A stretch of 64,000 nt of DNA from Oceanimonas marisflavi (GCF_003049725.1 NZ_QAGM01000001.1:149000-212999), one strand, 5' to 3'. Positions 46,779 to 57,654 are shown, numbered from the stretch's first letter. Numbers and translations are program-made. Notes: generated from the sequence alone by a model not told the origin.

Positions 46779-47170
46779 TTATCCTCGCGCAAATCGTTGA
46801 ATTGACGCCGCAGACGAAATTCGCCGGAAGTGATCAGCCGCTCCATGGCCGCCACCCTGATGTTGAGCCGGGTCAGCCGGGTTTCGAGCCGCTCCAGCGC
46901 TTCGTGAGGCGCCAGCCCCGAACGCCAGCCGGCGGCTTTAATATGCTCCTGATAAGGTGCTTCCGCCTGTTCACGAGGCAGGTCGTCCAGCAGCAGCCAG
47001 GCGGCAATATAGAGCACCAGGGTCAGGAAGCTGGCAAACAGCAGAGCGGTGATGGCCAGCACCCGCACCAGCCAGGGCTCCAGCTCCAGTCGGTGAGCAA
47101 TGCCGGCGCAAACGCCGCCCAGCTTGCCGTTGCGCTTGTCACGGTAAAGGTTGATCAGCGTTGACGCCAT
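46775..47170 (-). CDS. pspC: Phage shock protein C
   Basis: A 131-residue inner membrane protein with PspC core YRDKRNGKLGGVCAGIAHRL at the N-terminus, one strong membrane helix and a C-terminal charged helix. It acts with PspB as the sensor that releases PspF from PspA. It overlaps pspB by 16 bp and ycjX by ATGA. Confidence 0.95.
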   Translation of the reverse strand: MASTLINLYRDKRNGKLGGVCAGIAHRLELEPWLVRVLAITALLFASFLTLVLYIAAWLLLDDLPREQAEAPYQEHIKAAGWRSGLAPHEALERLETRLTRLNIRVAAMERLITSGEFRLRRQFNDLREDK

Positions 47171-47388
47171 TCCGGTACCTCCTGATCCAGCAGCCGCTCC
47201 AGGGTTTCCACCCGCTCCGCCAGCTGCTCGGACTGCTGCAGGGCCTGCTCCAGGCGAGTACGGGCATGTTCATCCAGCCCTTCATCCAGCCGGCGCTTGC
47301 TGCGATAGTGCAGTACCAGCCAGATGGGCACCACCAGAAACAGAAAAATGTTTAACGGGGCCACCAGGGCCCAGGCCAGATCACTCAT
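47155..47388 (-). CDS. pspB: Phage shock protein B
   Basis: A 77-residue membrane protein with one N-terminal helix (NIFLFLVVPIWLVLHY) and a coiled-coil cytoplasmic tail. It starts directly after the pspA stop (TAATG overlap) with AAGGAG upstream. With PspC it senses envelope stress. Confidence 0.94.
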   Translation of the reverse strand: MSDLAWALVAPLNIFLFLVVPIWLVLHYRSKRRLDEGLDEHARTRLEQALQQSEQLAERVETLERLLDQEVPEWRQR

Positions 47389-48053
47389 TATTGCTCCTTG
47401 TTATCGTGCATTTTCGCCTTGAGCCGTTCCAGCTCCTTGCTGATGGCGTCATCCACCTCCAGCTCGGCAAATTCCTGATCCAGCCCCTTGCTCTGGCTGT
47501 AGAGATCGGCCCGGGCTTCCAGCTCGTCAATTTTGCGTTCCATGCGGTCAAACTTGTCGATGGCCGACGAGTTTTCACTGCGGCGCACCCGCTCCTGCAC
47601 CTTGATACGGCTCTGGGCGCTTTGCTGGCGCAGCTGCATGGCCTGCTGCCGGGCACGGGCATCACCCAGTTTGGCTTCCAGCTTGGCAATGGCATCGGCC
47701 AGCTTGTCCATGCTTTCTTCCACGACCGTGCATTCCTGCTCCAGTGCCGCCAGCAGTTCGCTTTGCTTTTTCTTTTCCAGCAGCGCGGCCCGGGCCAGGT
47801 CTTCCCGCTGCTTGGTCAGCGCCAGCTCGGCCTTTCCCTGCCATTCGTCCACCCGTTCATGATGACGTTCAATCTGGCGCAGCAGATCCTTTTTCTCGGC
47901 CAGAAAACGGGCCAGATTGGAGCGCTCGCGCACCAGCTCGTCTTCCATTTCCTGAATGATCAGCCGCACCATTTTTTCCGGATCCTCGGCCTTGTCCAGC
48001 AGGGAATTGAGGTTGGCGTTGATGATGTCGGCCATTCTTGAAAATATGCTCAT
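47388..48053 (-). CDS. pspA: Phage shock protein A
   Basis: A 221-residue ESCRT-III/IM30-like coiled-coil protein. It begins MSIFSRMADIINANLNSLLD, with the amphipathic helix that binds stressed membranes, and is mostly Glu/Lys/Arg coiled coil. It inhibits PspF and, when released, forms membrane scaffolds. Longer in-frame readings upstream lack support; a GGAGACG site precedes this ATG. Confidence 0.96.
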   Translation of the reverse strand: MSIFSRMADIINANLNSLLDKAEDPEKMVRLIIQEMEDELVRERSNLARFLAEKKDLLRQIERHHERVDEWQGKAELALTKQREDLARAALLEKKKQSELLAALEQECTVVEESMDKLADAIAKLEAKLGDARARQQAMQLRQQSAQSRIKVQERVRRSENSSAIDKFDRMERKIDELEARADLYSQSKGLDQEFAELEVDDAISKELERLKAKMHDNKEQ

Positions 48054-48107
48054 GAGGCGTCTCCTTGATAAAACCACGGACGGATTGCCCGCGTTTTTGG
48101 CCATGAT

Positions 48108-48127
48108 CAATACAACTATCGTGCCAG
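48108..48127 (-). promoter_or_regulatory. Sigma54 promoter of pspA
   Basis: On the minus strand TGGCACGATAGTTGTATTG is a full -24 TGGCACG with -12 TTGT. The same GT in the -12 box is known for E. coli pspA. PspF, encoded divergently, is its activator. Confidence 0.9.
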
Positions 48128-48240
48128 CCCCCTCGGCCCCTTGCCAGACCTGAGTTTCGGGCAGGCAACAAGCGGTGAAAAGTGGCCGAGCCTGGTAAAA
48201 AACACTACTATTTGGCGAAATTAACCAGAGTGTAGTCTTT

Positions 48241-49239
48241 ATGGACAGCGATCTCATTGGCCAGTCCAATGCCCTGCTCGGGGTACTGGATGAAGTCTCC
48301 CGTCTGGCGCCACTGAACCGGCCGGTGCTGGTGGTGGGTGAGCGCGGTACCGGCAAGGAGCTGGTGGCCCACCGGCTGCACTATTTATCGTCCCGCTGGC
48401 AGCAGCCCTTTGTGTCCATCAACTGCGCGACCCTGGCCGAAACCCTGCTGGAAAGCGAGCTGTTCGGCCACGAAGCCGGCGCCTTTACCGGGGCGCAAAA
48501 ACGCCATGCGGGTCGTTTTGAGCGGGCCGACGGCGGCACCCTGTTTCTTGACGAACTGGCCACCACCAGTCAGCGGGTGCAGGAAAAGCTGCTCAGAGTC
48601 ATTGAATACGGTGAGTTTGAACGGGTCGGTGGCAGCCAGCCGGTACGGGTAAATGTACGTCTGCTGTGCGCCACCAATCAGGACCTGCCCGGGCTGGTCA
48701 AAAAAGGGGAATTCCGGGCCGATCTGCTTGATAGACTGGCCTTTGATGTGATTACATTGCCGCCCCTGCGGGCCCGGGAGCAGGACGTGCTGCACCTGGC
48801 GGAGCATTTCGCGGTAAAATGGTGTGCCGAGCTGGGCCGGCCGCTGTTTGCCGGCTTTGCACCCGGTGCGCGCCGGCAATTGCTGGCCCATGACTGGCCG
48901 GGCAATGTGCGCGAGCTGAAAAGCGCGGTGGAGCGCAGCCTGTGCCGCCAGCGCGAGCCCGATCAGCCCCTTGAAAGCCTGTGCCTGGATCCCTTTGCCT
49001 CTCCCTGGCAGCCAGCGGCAAGGCCGGCCCGGCCTGAGGCAACAAGCTGGCCGCTGGATCTGAAAAGCCACCTGGCATCACAGGAACGGACACTGGTGCA
49101 GACGGCACTGATCCGGGCCCGTTATAATCAGCGCCAGGCGGCCGGGCTGCTGGGACTGAGTTACCATCAGCTGCGTGGCCTGCTGCGCAAACATGCCGTG
49201 GCAACGTCTGCGAGCGCGGCCACGGACAAAAAGGACTGA
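48241..49239 (+). CDS. pspF: Sigma54-dependent activator of psp genes
   Basis: An AAA+ activator of 332 residues without an N-terminal sensor domain, as expected for PspF. Walker A GERGTGKE, the GAFTGAQ loop, Walker B LFLDELAT and a C-terminal Fis-type HTH ([20 protein letters not shown]) are seen. It is divergent from pspA and is negatively controlled by PspA. It ends two bases before sapA. Confidence 0.96.
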   Translation: MDSDLIGQSNALLGVLDEVSRLAPLNRPVLVVGERGTGKELVAHRLHYLSSRWQQPFVSINCATLAETLLESELFGHEAGAFTGAQKRHAGRFERADGGTLFLDELATTSQRVQEKLLRVIEYGEFERVGGSQPVRVNVRLLCATNQDLPGLVKKGEFRADLLDRLAFDVITLPPLRAREQDVLHLAEHFAVKWCAELGRPLFAGFAPGARRQLLAHDWPGNVRELKSAVERSLCRQREPDQPLESLCLDPFASPWQPAARPARPEATSWPLDLKSHLASQERTLVQTALIRARYNQRQAAGLLGLSYHQLRGLLRKHAVATSASAATDKKD

Positions 49240-49241
49240 AC

Positions 49242-50840
49242 ATGCGTTTCTGGCTATGCTGGCTGCTCGCCCTGCTGCTGGCAGGGTGCGACAACAGCGA
49301 CCGACAACTGGCCAAAGAAAGCCTGCTTTACTGTGCGGAAGGAGCTCCCTTTACCTTTAATCCGCAGCTGGCTGCCTCTACCCAGACCCTGGACGCCACC
49401 GCCCACCAGCTTTATGACCGCCTGCTGGACATCAACCCCGACACCCTGCAGCCGGAGCCGGCACTGGCGCTGAGCTGGACGAGAAGCCATGACGGTTTGC
49501 GCTATCGCTTTACCCTGCGCCCCGGGGTGCAGTTTCACCATACCGCCTGGTTTACCCCCACCCGGCCACTGAACGCCGAGGACGTGGTGTTCAGTTATCA
49601 AAGAGTCATTGATAAAAATCATCCCTTTCACCATGTCAGCGGCGGCTATTATCCCTTTTTCGACAGCATTGGCCTGAGTGAGCTGGTGACCGAGATCAGG
49701 GCCCTGGGGCCACGGGAAGTGGAATTCGTGCTGAGCCGCCCCAACGCCTCCTTTATAACCAGTCTGGCCACCGACTATGGTGTGGTGCTGTCGGCGGAAT
49801 ATGCCAGCCAGTTGCTGGCGGCGGGCACGCCTGAGCTGATCGATCAAAAGCCGGTAGGCACGGGACCTTTTTACCTGGCCCAGTACCGCATTGACGACTT
49901 TATTCGCTATCACCGTCACCCCGGCTACTGGCGCGGAGACGTGGGCCTGGCCCAGCTGGTGTTTGACATTACCCCCAAATCATCGAAACGGCTGGCCAAG
50001 CTGCTGACCGGTGAGTGCGATGTCATGGCTCACCCCGGCGCCAGCCAGATGACGGTGATCAAACAGCATCCCGAGCTGATGCTGGATCAGGCTACCGGCA
50101 TGAATGTCTCTGTGCTGGCGCTCAACACCCAGAAAGCCCCCTTCCATGATGTGCGGGTACGCAAGGCCCTGGCGCTGGCGCTGTCGCGCAGCGATATTCT
50201 GCAGGCGGTCTATTTTGGTATCGGCTCCGAGGCCGAGTCGGTACTGCCCCCTGTGTCCTGGGGCTATGATCCCAACCTGCTGATGCCCCTGCCCGATATG
50301 GAGCGAGCCCGCTGGTTGCTGAGGCAGGCGGGGCAGGAAAATGGCTTTGATATGACCCTGCTGGTACCGGCCGGCGCCCGGGGGTTTAACCCGGACGGGC
50401 TTAAAACCGGTCAGCTCATTCAGCGCCGGCTGGGAGAGCTCGGCATTCGCGTGCGACTGCAGAGTCTGGAGGAGCAGATATTGCGCCGGGAGCTGGCGGC
50501 CGGCGAGCAGGATGCGGTACTGACCGGCTGGTCCGCCGACAATCCGGATCCCGATAACATACTGCACAATCTGCTGAGCTGTCAGGCCATTGCCGCCGGC
50601 ACCAACGCCAGCCGCTGGTGCCATCCGCTGTTTGAGCAGCAGCTGGCCGCCGCACTCACCGCCCCCACCCTGAGCGAGCGCATCGGCTACTACCACAGAG
50701 CTCAGGAAATCGTGCAGCTGGACATGCCGCTCATACCGCTTAATCATACCCTCAAGCTTCAGGCTCACCGGCGTACGGTGCATAATCTGAAGCTGCAGCC
50801 CTATGGTGGTGTGGTATTGCACCGGGCCTGGAAGGAGTAA
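49242..50840 (+). CDS. sapA: Peptide ABC transporter substrate-binding protein SapA
   Basis: A 532-residue extracytoplasmic binding protein (family 5) for antimicrobial peptides, or putrescine in some species. SapA signatures include FHHTAWFTPTRPLNAEDVVF near 100 and KLLTGECDVMAHPGASQM near 250. The signal MRFWLCWLLALLLAGC ends with a lipobox, so it should be a lipoprotein, whereas E. coli SapA is soluble. It is the first gene of sapABCDF, directly after pspF. Confidence 0.95.
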   Translation: MRFWLCWLLALLLAGCDNSDRQLAKESLLYCAEGAPFTFNPQLAASTQTLDATAHQLYDRLLDINPDTLQPEPALALSWTRSHDGLRYRFTLRPGVQFHHTAWFTPTRPLNAEDVVFSYQRVIDKNHPFHHVSGGYYPFFDSIGLSELVTEIRALGPREVEFVLSRPNASFITSLATDYGVVLSAEYASQLLAAGTPELIDQKPVGTGPFYLAQYRIDDFIRYHRHPGYWRGDVGLAQLVFDITPKSSKRLAKLLTGECDVMAHPGASQMTVIKQHPELMLDQATGMNVSVLALNTQKAPFHDVRVRKALALALSRSDILQAVYFGIGSEAESVLPPVSWGYDPNLLMPLPDMERARWLLRQAGQENGFDMTLLVPAGARGFNPDGLKTGQLIQRRLGELGIRVRLQSLEEQILRRELAAGEQDAVLTGWSADNPDPDNILHNLLSCQAIAAGTNASRWCHPLFEQQLAAALTAPTLSERIGYYHRAQEIVQLDMPLIPLNHTLKLQAHRRTVHNLKLQPYGGVVLHRAWKE

Positions 50841-50842
50841 CC

Positions 50843-51805
50843 ATGCTGATTTACCTGCTGCGACGCTTCAACCTGCTGATCAGCACCCTGATGCTGCTGA
50901 CCCTGATTGCCTACAGTCTGGAATACCGGCTGCTGCAACAGGGTGACGGTGACTTCTGGCATGGCTACTGGCTGTTTCTTCAGGCCCTGCTGGCCGGCGA
51001 CTTTGGCATTTCCAGCGCCACCGGACTGCCGGTGCTGGGCGCCCTGAGCCAGTATTTTCCCGCCACCCTGGAGCTGTGTCTGGCGGCCTTTGTGATATCC
51101 CTGGTGGTGGGTGTGCCGGTCGGCACCCTGGCGGCGGTGCGTCAGGGCCGCTGGCAGGACACCCTGATCCTCACCGGCACCCTGCTGGGTTATTCGGTCC
51201 CCGTGTTCTGGCTGGGACTGCTGCTGGTGATGCTGTTTTCCCTGCATCTGGGCTGGCTGCCGGTGTCGGGACAGCTCAGCCTGCTTTACGAGATAACGCC
51301 GATCACCGGCATCATGACCATAGATACCCTGCTCACCGATCATCCGTACCGCTGGGAGGCCTTTCTCGACGCCCTGCGTCATCTGGTGCTGCCGTCCCTG
51401 GTGCTGTCCATCGTGCCCACGACGGAAGTGATCCGCCAGGTCCGCAGCGCCCTGCTCGAGGTGCTCAAGCAGAACTACATTCGGGCGGCCCTGACCAAGG
51501 GCTTCAGCGACACCCATGTGGTGCTGCGTCACGGCCTGCGCAACGCCTTTCCCATGGCCATTCCCACCCTGGGACTGCAGTTTGGCACCGTGCTGACCTC
51601 GGCCATGATGACCGAGATCGTGTTCGACTGGCCGGGCCTGGGCCGCTGGCTGGTAACCAGCATCTCGTTGCAGGACTATGCGGCCATCAAGGGGGGCACC
51701 CTGGCCATTGCCACCTTTACCATTGTCGCCAGTGTGGGCATGGACATACTCTCCACCCTGATCTACCCCAGCAGAAGGAAGGTGATCTATGCCAGCCAGG
51801 GCTAA
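50843..51805 (+). CDS. sapB: SapB permease
   Basis: A 320-residue membrane permease of the DppB family with about six helices. The C-terminal EIVFDWPGLGRWLV and the EAA-like loop (IRAALTKGFSDTHVVLRHGL near 215) are normal. It overlaps sapC by 17 bp. Confidence 0.95.
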   Translation: MLIYLLRRFNLLISTLMLLTLIAYSLEYRLLQQGDGDFWHGYWLFLQALLAGDFGISSATGLPVLGALSQYFPATLELCLAAFVISLVVGVPVGTLAAVRQGRWQDTLILTGTLLGYSVPVFWLGLLLVMLFSLHLGWLPVSGQLSLLYEITPITGIMTIDTLLTDHPYRWEAFLDALRHLVLPSLVLSIVPTTEVIRQVRSALLEVLKQNYIRAALTKGFSDTHVVLRHGLRNAFPMAIPTLGLQFGTVLTSAMMTEIVFDWPGLGRWLVTSISLQDYAAIKGGTLAIATFTIVASVGMDILSTLIYPSRRKVIYASQG

Positions 51806-52682
51806 CATCTATCCCGAGCTGCACGTGCGCTCCCCTCAGGAGCGGGCCTGGCAGCTGTTTCGCAAAAACACCCTGGCCATGATCGGTCTCTGGGGCCTGG
51901 GCATTCTGTGTGCCCTGACCCTGCTCGGTCCCTGGCTGGCTCCTTACGCGCCCTATGAGCAGTTCAGCGAGGCCCTGCTGCTGCCGCCGTCCTGGGCCGA
52001 CAAGGGCAACGTGGACTTTTTTCTCGGTACCGACGATCTGGGCCGGGACATGCTTTCCCGGCTGATTAGTGGCGCCAGGCTCACCTTTGGCAATGCCGTG
52101 CTGATTGTGCTGGTGGCCCTGTTTGTCGGCAGCGTCATCGGCATTCTCGGTGGCATGAGCAAGGGGCTGAGAGCCAGCATTCTCAATCACCTGCTCGATA
52201 CCCTGCTGTCGATTCCGTCGTTGCTGCTGGCCATTATTTTTGTGGCCATTCTGGGGCCGGGTCTGTTCAATACCCTGATCGCCATCACCCTGGCCCTTAT
52301 TCCCCAGTACATTCGCGCCACCTACAACGCGGTGTCGGAAGAAATGCAGAAGGAATACATCACCGCCATTCGCCTGGACGGCGCCAACGCCTGGCGCATT
52401 CTGCGTTTTGGCATTGTGCCCAACCTGAGCGATACCCTGGTCAGCCAGACCACCCGGGCCCTGTCGGCGGCCATGCTCGACATTACCGCCGTGGGCTTTC
52501 TCGGCCTTGGCGCCCAGCCGCCCCGGCCGGAATGGGGCGCCATGTTGTCGGATGCCATGGATCTGGTGTTTCTGGCCCCCTGGACCGTGACCCTGCCGGG
52601 GCTGGCCATTCTGTTCAGCGTGCTGGTGGTGAACATGGTGGGGGAAGGCCTGCGCCAGGCCATTAACGAGGTAATGGACTGA
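51789..52682 (+). CDS. sapC: SapC permease
   Basis: A 297-residue DppC-type permease. The EAA loop [20 protein letters not shown] near 190 and [19 protein letters not shown] near 235 are typical. It shares one base with sapD (TGATG). Confidence 0.95.
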   Translation: MPARANIYPELHVRSPQERAWQLFRKNTLAMIGLWGLGILCALTLLGPWLAPYAPYEQFSEALLLPPSWADKGNVDFFLGTDDLGRDMLSRLISGARLTFGNAVLIVLVALFVGSVIGILGGMSKGLRASILNHLLDTLLSIPSLLLAIIFVAILGPGLFNTLIAITLALIPQYIRATYNAVSEEMQKEYITAIRLDGANAWRILRFGIVPNLSDTLVSQTTRALSAAMLDITAVGFLGLGAQPPRPEWGAMLSDAMDLVFLAPWTVTLPGLAILFSVLVVNMVGEGLRQAINEVMD

Positions 52683-53683
52683 TGCCGCTGCTGGACATTC
52701 GCAATCTCACCATTGAAATCGACACCCCCCAGGGCATGGTCAAGGCGGTGGACAAATTCAGCCTGACCCTGGCCGAGGGAGAAATCCGTGGTCTGGTGGG
52801 CGAGTCGGGCTCGGGCAAGAGCCTGGTGGCCCAGACCATAGTGGGCATTGCCCGGGATACCTGGCGGGTAACCGCCGATCGCATGTATCTGGACAACGTC
52901 GATCTGCAGAGCCTGTCGCCCAAAGAGCGGCGACTGCTGATGGGCCGGGACATGGCCATGGTCTTTCAGGAGCCCTCCACCAGCCTGGATCCGTCGGAAA
53001 AGATCGGCGCCCAGCTGGTGGAAGCCATTCCGTCCCGCAGCTTTCAGGGCAAGTGGTGGCAGCGCTGGATGTGGCGGCGCAAGCAGGCCATCGGTCTGCT
53101 GCACCGGGTGGGCATTCGCGACCACAAAATGGTGATGAATGCCTACCCTTTTCAGCTCTCCGACGGCGAATGCCAGAAGGTGATGATCGCCATGGCCATT
53201 GCCAACCAGCCCAAACTGCTGGTCGCCGATGAGCCCACCAATGCCATGGAGGCCACCAACCAGGCCCAGATATTCCGGCTGCTGGAACGGGTCAACAAGC
53301 TTTCCGGCACCACCATTTTGCTGATTGGCAACGACATCACCAGCTTTGCCGGTCTCACCCACAACATTACCGTCATGTATTGTGGACAGGCGGTGGAATC
53401 CGGCACCCGGGAGCAGATCCTGTCCCGGCCTCACCACCCCTATACCGACGCCCTGCTGCGCATGATGCCGGATCTCGACGGCAGCCTGCCCCACAAGTCC
53501 CGGCTCAACACCCTTCCCGGGGCCATTCCGCCGCTGCAGAGCCTGCCCATCGGCTGCCGGCTGGGGCCGCGCTGTCCCAAGGCTCAGCGCCAGTGTGTGG
53601 TGGCGCCACCGCTGGCCAAATACAAGGGGCAGAGCTATTACTGCCACTTTCCCCTCAATATGCCGGAGAACAAGAAAAAATGA
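52682..53683 (+). CDS. sapD: SapD ATPase
   Basis: A 333-residue ABC ATPase with Walker A GESGSGKS, the SapD-type signature [12 protein letters not shown] (canonical LSGGQ replaced), Walker [10 protein letters not shown] and a C-terminal Cys-rich oligopeptide-type domain. It overlaps sapF by ATGA. SapD is also linked to potassium uptake in E. coli. Confidence 0.95.
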   Translation: MPLLDIRNLTIEIDTPQGMVKAVDKFSLTLAEGEIRGLVGESGSGKSLVAQTIVGIARDTWRVTADRMYLDNVDLQSLSPKERRLLMGRDMAMVFQEPSTSLDPSEKIGAQLVEAIPSRSFQGKWWQRWMWRRKQAIGLLHRVGIRDHKMVMNAYPFQLSDGECQKVMIAMAIANQPKLLVADEPTNAMEATNQAQIFRLLERVNKLSGTTILLIGNDITSFAGLTHNITVMYCGQAVESGTREQILSRPHHPYTDALLRMMPDLDGSLPHKSRLNTLPGAIPPLQSLPIGCRLGPRCPKAQRQCVVAPPLAKYKGQSYYCHFPLNMPENKKK

Positions 53684-54480
53684 CCCGCGCGCCGTTGCTC
53701 AAGGTGGACAACCTCAGCAAGGTATATATCAACCACACCGGGCTGTTTCGCAAAACCGTGAAAACCGCGTTTTACCCCTTGTCGTTCACCCTGGAGCGGG
53801 GCCAGACCCTGGCGCTGATGGGGGATGCCGGCTCGGGCAAAAGCAGCCTGGCCAAGGTACTGGCAGGCGTGTTACCCCCCACCCAGGGCAGCATTTACAT
53901 TGACGGGGAAAAAATCGAAACAGACGATTATAAAAAACGCTGTCAGCTGATCCGCATGATTTTTCAGGATCCCAGCACCTCGCTCAACCCGCGCAGCCGC
54001 ATTGGCCAGATCCTGGACGCGCCCCTGCTGCTGAATACGGACCTGGATGCCGAACAGCGCGAGGCGCTGGTGATGGACACCCTGCGCATGGTGGGATTGC
54101 TGGCGGAACACTATCATTTCTACCCGCAGATGATTTCCACCGGCCAGAAACAGCGGGTGGCCCTGGCCCGGGCGCTGATCCTCTCCCCCAGCATCATCGT
54201 CGCCGACGAAGCCATCTCCAACCTGGATATTTCGGTGCGCTCCCAGATCATCAACCTGCTGCTCAGCCTGCAGGAGCGCCTGGGACTGTCTTACGTACTG
54301 GTGGCCAACGATCTGGGGGTGGTGCGGCATATCAGTGATCAGGTGATCCTGATGCACGAAGGCCATGTGGTGGAAGCCGGCCCCGCTCACAAGGTGCTCA
54401 ACAACCCCCAAAGTGAGCAGGCCGAGCGCCTGCTGCAGAACTACAACAATGAATTCCGCTGGCAGCCACCGAAGAACTGA
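53680..54480 (+). CDS. sapF: SapF ATPase
   Basis: A 266-residue ABC ATPase: Walker A GDAGSGKS, signature [12 protein letters not shown], Walker [14 protein letters not shown] longer frame reaching upstream is only a shadow of sapD; the ATG at 53680 is in the sapD stop. Last gene of sapABCDF. Confidence 0.95.
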   Translation: MTRAPLLKVDNLSKVYINHTGLFRKTVKTAFYPLSFTLERGQTLALMGDAGSGKSSLAKVLAGVLPPTQGSIYIDGEKIETDDYKKRCQLIRMIFQDPSTSLNPRSRIGQILDAPLLLNTDLDAEQREALVMDTLRMVGLLAEHYHFYPQMISTGQKQRVALARALILSPSIIVADEAISNLDISVRSQIINLLLSLQERLGLSYVLVANDLGVVRHISDQVILMHEGHVVEAGPAHKVLNNPQSEQAERLLQNYNNEFRWQPPKN

Positions 54481-54500
54481 GGGCCCCGCCCCAACAACCC

Positions 54501-54616
54501 GTCATGTCCGCGCAGGCGGACATCCAGTGGCAGACGATGCCGGGCCTGCTGCATTAATGCCGAAATGAACAAGTGGTGCCGTTGGTGGAATGGACTCCCG
54601 CCTTCGCGGGAGTGAC
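54501..54616. repeat. Paired palindromic repeats, family B
   Basis: GTCATGTCCGCGCAGGCGGA (54501 on) and, in opposite orientation, TGGACTCCCGCCTTCGCGGG (54591 on), about 65 bases apart, form a BIME-like pair between convergent sapF and miaE. Confidence 0.75.
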
Positions 54617-54624
54617 GATATCGC

Positions 54625-55401
54625 TCAAACCGGCACGCCGCTGTGAAAGCGGAACAGGTCGTCGGGTGTCTGAATAAGCGCCGCCTCCTGCTCGCCAAAA
54701 AACGCCACCCGCTCATCGATATTCTCGCCGGCGTAGTCCCGCGCCAAAGTCAGATAGTCCTGATAGTGGCGGGCTTCCGAGCGCAGCAGCGACACATAAA
54801 ACCGGCTCAGCTCGTCATCCAGAAACGGCGACAGCCGGGCAAAGCGCTCGCAGGAGCGGGCTTCAATATAGGCGCCAATGATTAAGCGATCGACAATGGC
54901 CGCCGGCTCATGGGTGCGCACATGGGCCAGCAGGCCCCTGGCATAACGGGACGCCGACAGTGTGCTGTAGGGCACATTGCGGGCCTGCATGATTTCCAGC
55001 ACCTGTTCAAAATGGTGCAGCTCTTCCTGAATAAGCCGCACCATTTTTACCAGCAGATCGTTCTTGGCCAGTTCATCAAATACCCGGCGGTTATCCCCCA
55101 TCAGGGTCTGCTTGCCCAGTACCTGGCCCTTTTCCGGCAGGGCGTCGAGGGACTTGTAAAAGTCGAGGTTGGGCAGCAGCTTGCGTTTGTCCCTGGGCAG
55201 GCAGTAGCGACGCACCAGGCTGTGGGCGCTCATGGCCGCTTTCATTTCGCAGTTGGCATGATCCACCAGCAGCACCGTCAGCCGTTCCGGCTTTCTGGCC
55301 TCGGCTATCCACTCGTCGGGGGTGGCGCAGTGCAGAAAGTCGTGAATGGGGGCAAGCAGGGAGTCAAATTCGGTGGTCAAAGCGCTGGCGTTCACAATCA
55401 T
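54625..55401 (-). CDS. miaE: tRNA-(ms2io6A37) hydroxylase
   Basis: A 258-residue non-haem diiron enzyme that hydroxylates the prenyl group of ms2i6A37 in tRNA. Iron ligands are seen as EMKAAM with a following His (near 65), EELHHFEQV (near 122), EARSCERF (near 173) and SEARHYQDYL (near 205). The ATG at 55401 has AGGT upstream; an N-terminal extension up to 55578 is not expected for MiaE. It is transcribed alone and divergent from rbsD. Confidence 0.93.
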   Translation of the reverse strand: MIVNASALTTEFDSLLAPIHDFLHCATPDEWIAEARKPERLTVLLVDHANCEMKAAMSAHSLVRRYCLPRDKRKLLPNLDFYKSLDALPEKGQVLGKQTLMGDNRRVFDELAKNDLLVKMVRLIQEELHHFEQVLEIMQARNVPYSTLSASRYARGLLAHVRTHEPAAIVDRLIIGAYIEARSCERFARLSPFLDDELSRFYVSLLRSEARHYQDYLTLARDYAGENIDERVAFFGEQEAALIQTPDDLFRFHSGVPV

Positions 55402-55642
55402 TACCTGTTCGGTGCAAAAACGGCGGCCCGCAGTGTACCAATTCGCTTTCTTCGAGGCAGCCTTGCTGGACACTTTTTCGGGGCAACGAGGCTGTGGTCT
55501 TGTCATGGCCGGCGCAACAAGGAGCCGAACGAACATCACCCTGAGCGCCAGCCCCGCCAAAAACCTGACCCGGATCACAGTTTTTAAGGCAAAGGGGATT
55601 TTCGCCTAACATTATTTTGGTTTTTACCTAAAATTCGGCCAT

Positions 55643-55687
55643 CGAATCGTTTGCGTAACCGTTTCGACAGCATCATTTACCGGTAAA
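55643..55687 (+). promoter_or_regulatory. Candidate RbsR operators upstream of rbsD
   Basis: A perfect 12-bp palindrome TTTACCGGTAAA (55676-55687) with a LacI-family central CCGG, and an upstream inverted repeat TCGAA...TTCGA with CGTTT direct repeats (55642-55667). Both lie within 85 bp of the rbsD start. Confidence 0.6.
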
Positions 55688-55723
55688 ACAAGATTGTTTA
55701 GCCAACATCAACAAGGCGCCACC

Positions 55724-56143
55724 GTGAAAAAAAACACTCTGCTGAACAGCCATCTGTCCACTCTGGTGGCACGCCTGGGCCATACCGACGAGATCACCCT
55801 TGGCGATGCCGGACTGCCGGTGCCTGCCGGGGTCGAGCGTATCGATCTGGCGGTGAGCCCCGGTCTGCCAGGCCTGGAAGGCACGCTTGGCGCCCTGCTC
55901 AGTGAGCTGCAGCTGGAAGCCGTGGTACTGGCGGAAGAAATCAAAACGGTCAGTCCGGATCTGCACCAGCGCCTGCTGGATCAAATTGCCGCAGCGGCCC
56001 ATGCTCAGGGCGGCGACATTGCCGTCAGTTATATCAGCCATGCCGAGTTCAAGCGGCGCAACGGCCACAGCCGGGCCGTGGTGCGCACCGGTGAGTGCAC
56101 GCCTTACGCTAATCTCATTTTGTGTGCCGGCGTCCCCTTCTGA
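55724..56143 (+). CDS. rbsD: D-ribose pyranase
   Basis: A 139-residue enzyme interconverting beta-pyranose and beta-furanose ribose. It starts at GTG 55724 ([20 protein letters not shown]) with AAGG upstream; an upstream ATG extension is not supported. HTD and the C-terminal [18 protein letters not shown] are the RbsD signatures. First gene of rbsDACBKR. Confidence 0.96.
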   Translation: MKKNTLLNSHLSTLVARLGHTDEITLGDAGLPVPAGVERIDLAVSPGLPGLEGTLGALLSELQLEAVVLAEEIKTVSPDLHQRLLDQIAAAAHAQGGDIAVSYISHAEFKRRNGHSRAVVRTGECTPYANLILCAGVPF

Positions 56144-56151
56144 GGAATAAC

Positions 56152-57654
56152 ATGAATCCGATATTGTCTCTTTCCGGCATCGACAAGGCGTTTCCCGGCG
56201 TGAAGGCGCTGGATCAGGCCGGGCTCAATGTCTATGCGGGCCAGGTGATGGCTCTGATGGGCGAAAACGGGGCCGGCAAGTCCACCATGATGAAGGTGCT
56301 CACCGGCATTTATCAGGCCGACGCCGGCACCATTCACTACCGGGGTGAAACATGTCACTTCAAAGGGCCGCGCGAGTCCCAGGAAGCCGGTATTGGCATT
56401 ATTCATCAGGAGCTGAACCTGCTGCCGGATCTGACCATTGCCGAAAACATCTTTCTGGGCCGCGAGCCCACCGGTGCCTTGGGCAACATCGACTGGCGCA
56501 CCCTCTATGCCAATGCGCAGGCCCTGCTCGACCGGCTGCAGATAAAGCATTCTCCCAAAACCCGGGTGGGTGATCTCAGCATTGGCGCCCAGCAGATGGT
56601 GGAAATCGCCAAGGCACTGTCGTTCAACGCCGATGTGATCATCATGGACGAGCCCACCGACGCCCTGACCGACACCGAAACCCGGGCCCTGTTCCGGGTG
56701 ATTGAAGAGCTGCGCCAGGCCGGCTGCGGCATTGTCTATATCTCTCACCGGCTGGCGGAAATCTTTGAGATCTGCGATCGCATTACCGTGCTGCGCGACG
56801 GCAAGTGGATTGGCGAGGAAGCGGTGGCCGATATCGATGAAGATCGCCTGATTGAAATGATGGTGGGCCGCCGCCTCGACGAACAATATCCCCGCCTGGT
56901 GCAGGACGCCGGCAAGGAAGTGCTGCGGGTGGAGAACCTGGCCGGCCCCGGTGTCAGGGACGTCAGCTTTACCCTGCGTGAAGGCGAAATTCTCGGTTTT
57001 TCCGGGCTGATGGGGGCCGGCCGCACCGAGCTGGCCCGCATTCTGTATGGCGCCGTGCCCCGCACCGGCGGCCAGACCGAGCTGGCCGGCCATCCCTACA
57101 GTGCCACCACCCCGCATCAGGGGCTGGACGCCGGCATTGCCTATATTTCCGAAGACCGCAAGGGCGACGGCCTGGTGCTGGGGCTGTCGGTGCTGGCCAA
57201 CATGAGCCTGTCGGCGCTGGGCGAGTTCAGCAAGGGGCCTCAACTGCTGCACGGCGCCGAGCGCAGCGCAGTGGACGAGTTTATCCGGCTGTTCAATATC
57301 AAGACGCCGGGCCGGGAGCAGCTGATTGGCAATCTCTCCGGCGGCAATCAGCAAAAGGTGGCCATTGCCAAGGGACTGATGACCCGGCCCAAAGTGCTGA
57401 TCCTCGATGAGCCCACCCGGGGCGTGGACGTGGGCGCCAAAAAAGAAATTTACCAGCTGATCAACCGCTTCAAGCAACAGGGCATGGCCATTTTGCTGCT
57501 GTCGTCCGACATGCCGGAAGTGCTGGGGATCAGCGATCGCATACTGGTGATGCACGAAGGGCGCATTACCGGTGAATTCAGGGCCGCCGAGGCCACTCAG
57601 GAACAACTGCTGGCCGCCGCCGTGGGCCAGGCGCAACAAGAGGAAATGGCATGA
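56152..57654 (+). CDS. rbsA: Ribose ABC transporter ATPase
   Basis: A 500-residue double ATPase. The first nucleotide domain has GENGAGKST and [15 protein letters not shown], the second a Walker A variant GLMGAGRTE and [15 protein letters not shown] with [11 protein letters not shown]. The start ATG follows GAGGAATAA. It overlaps rbsC by ATGA. Confidence 0.97.
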   Translation: MNPILSLSGIDKAFPGVKALDQAGLNVYAGQVMALMGENGAGKSTMMKVLTGIYQADAGTIHYRGETCHFKGPRESQEAGIGIIHQELNLLPDLTIAENIFLGREPTGALGNIDWRTLYANAQALLDRLQIKHSPKTRVGDLSIGAQQMVEIAKALSFNADVIIMDEPTDALTDTETRALFRVIEELRQAGCGIVYISHRLAEIFEICDRITVLRDGKWIGEEAVADIDEDRLIEMMVGRRLDEQYPRLVQDAGKEVLRVENLAGPGVRDVSFTLREGEILGFSGLMGAGRTELARILYGAVPRTGGQTELAGHPYSATTPHQGLDAGIAYISEDRKGDGLVLGLSVLANMSLSALGEFSKGPQLLHGAERSAVDEFIRLFNIKTPGREQLIGNLSGGNQQKVAIAKGLMTRPKVLILDEPTRGVDVGAKKEIYQLINRFKQQGMAILLLSSDMPEVLGISDRILVMHEGRITGEFRAAEATQEQLLAAAVGQAQQEEMA

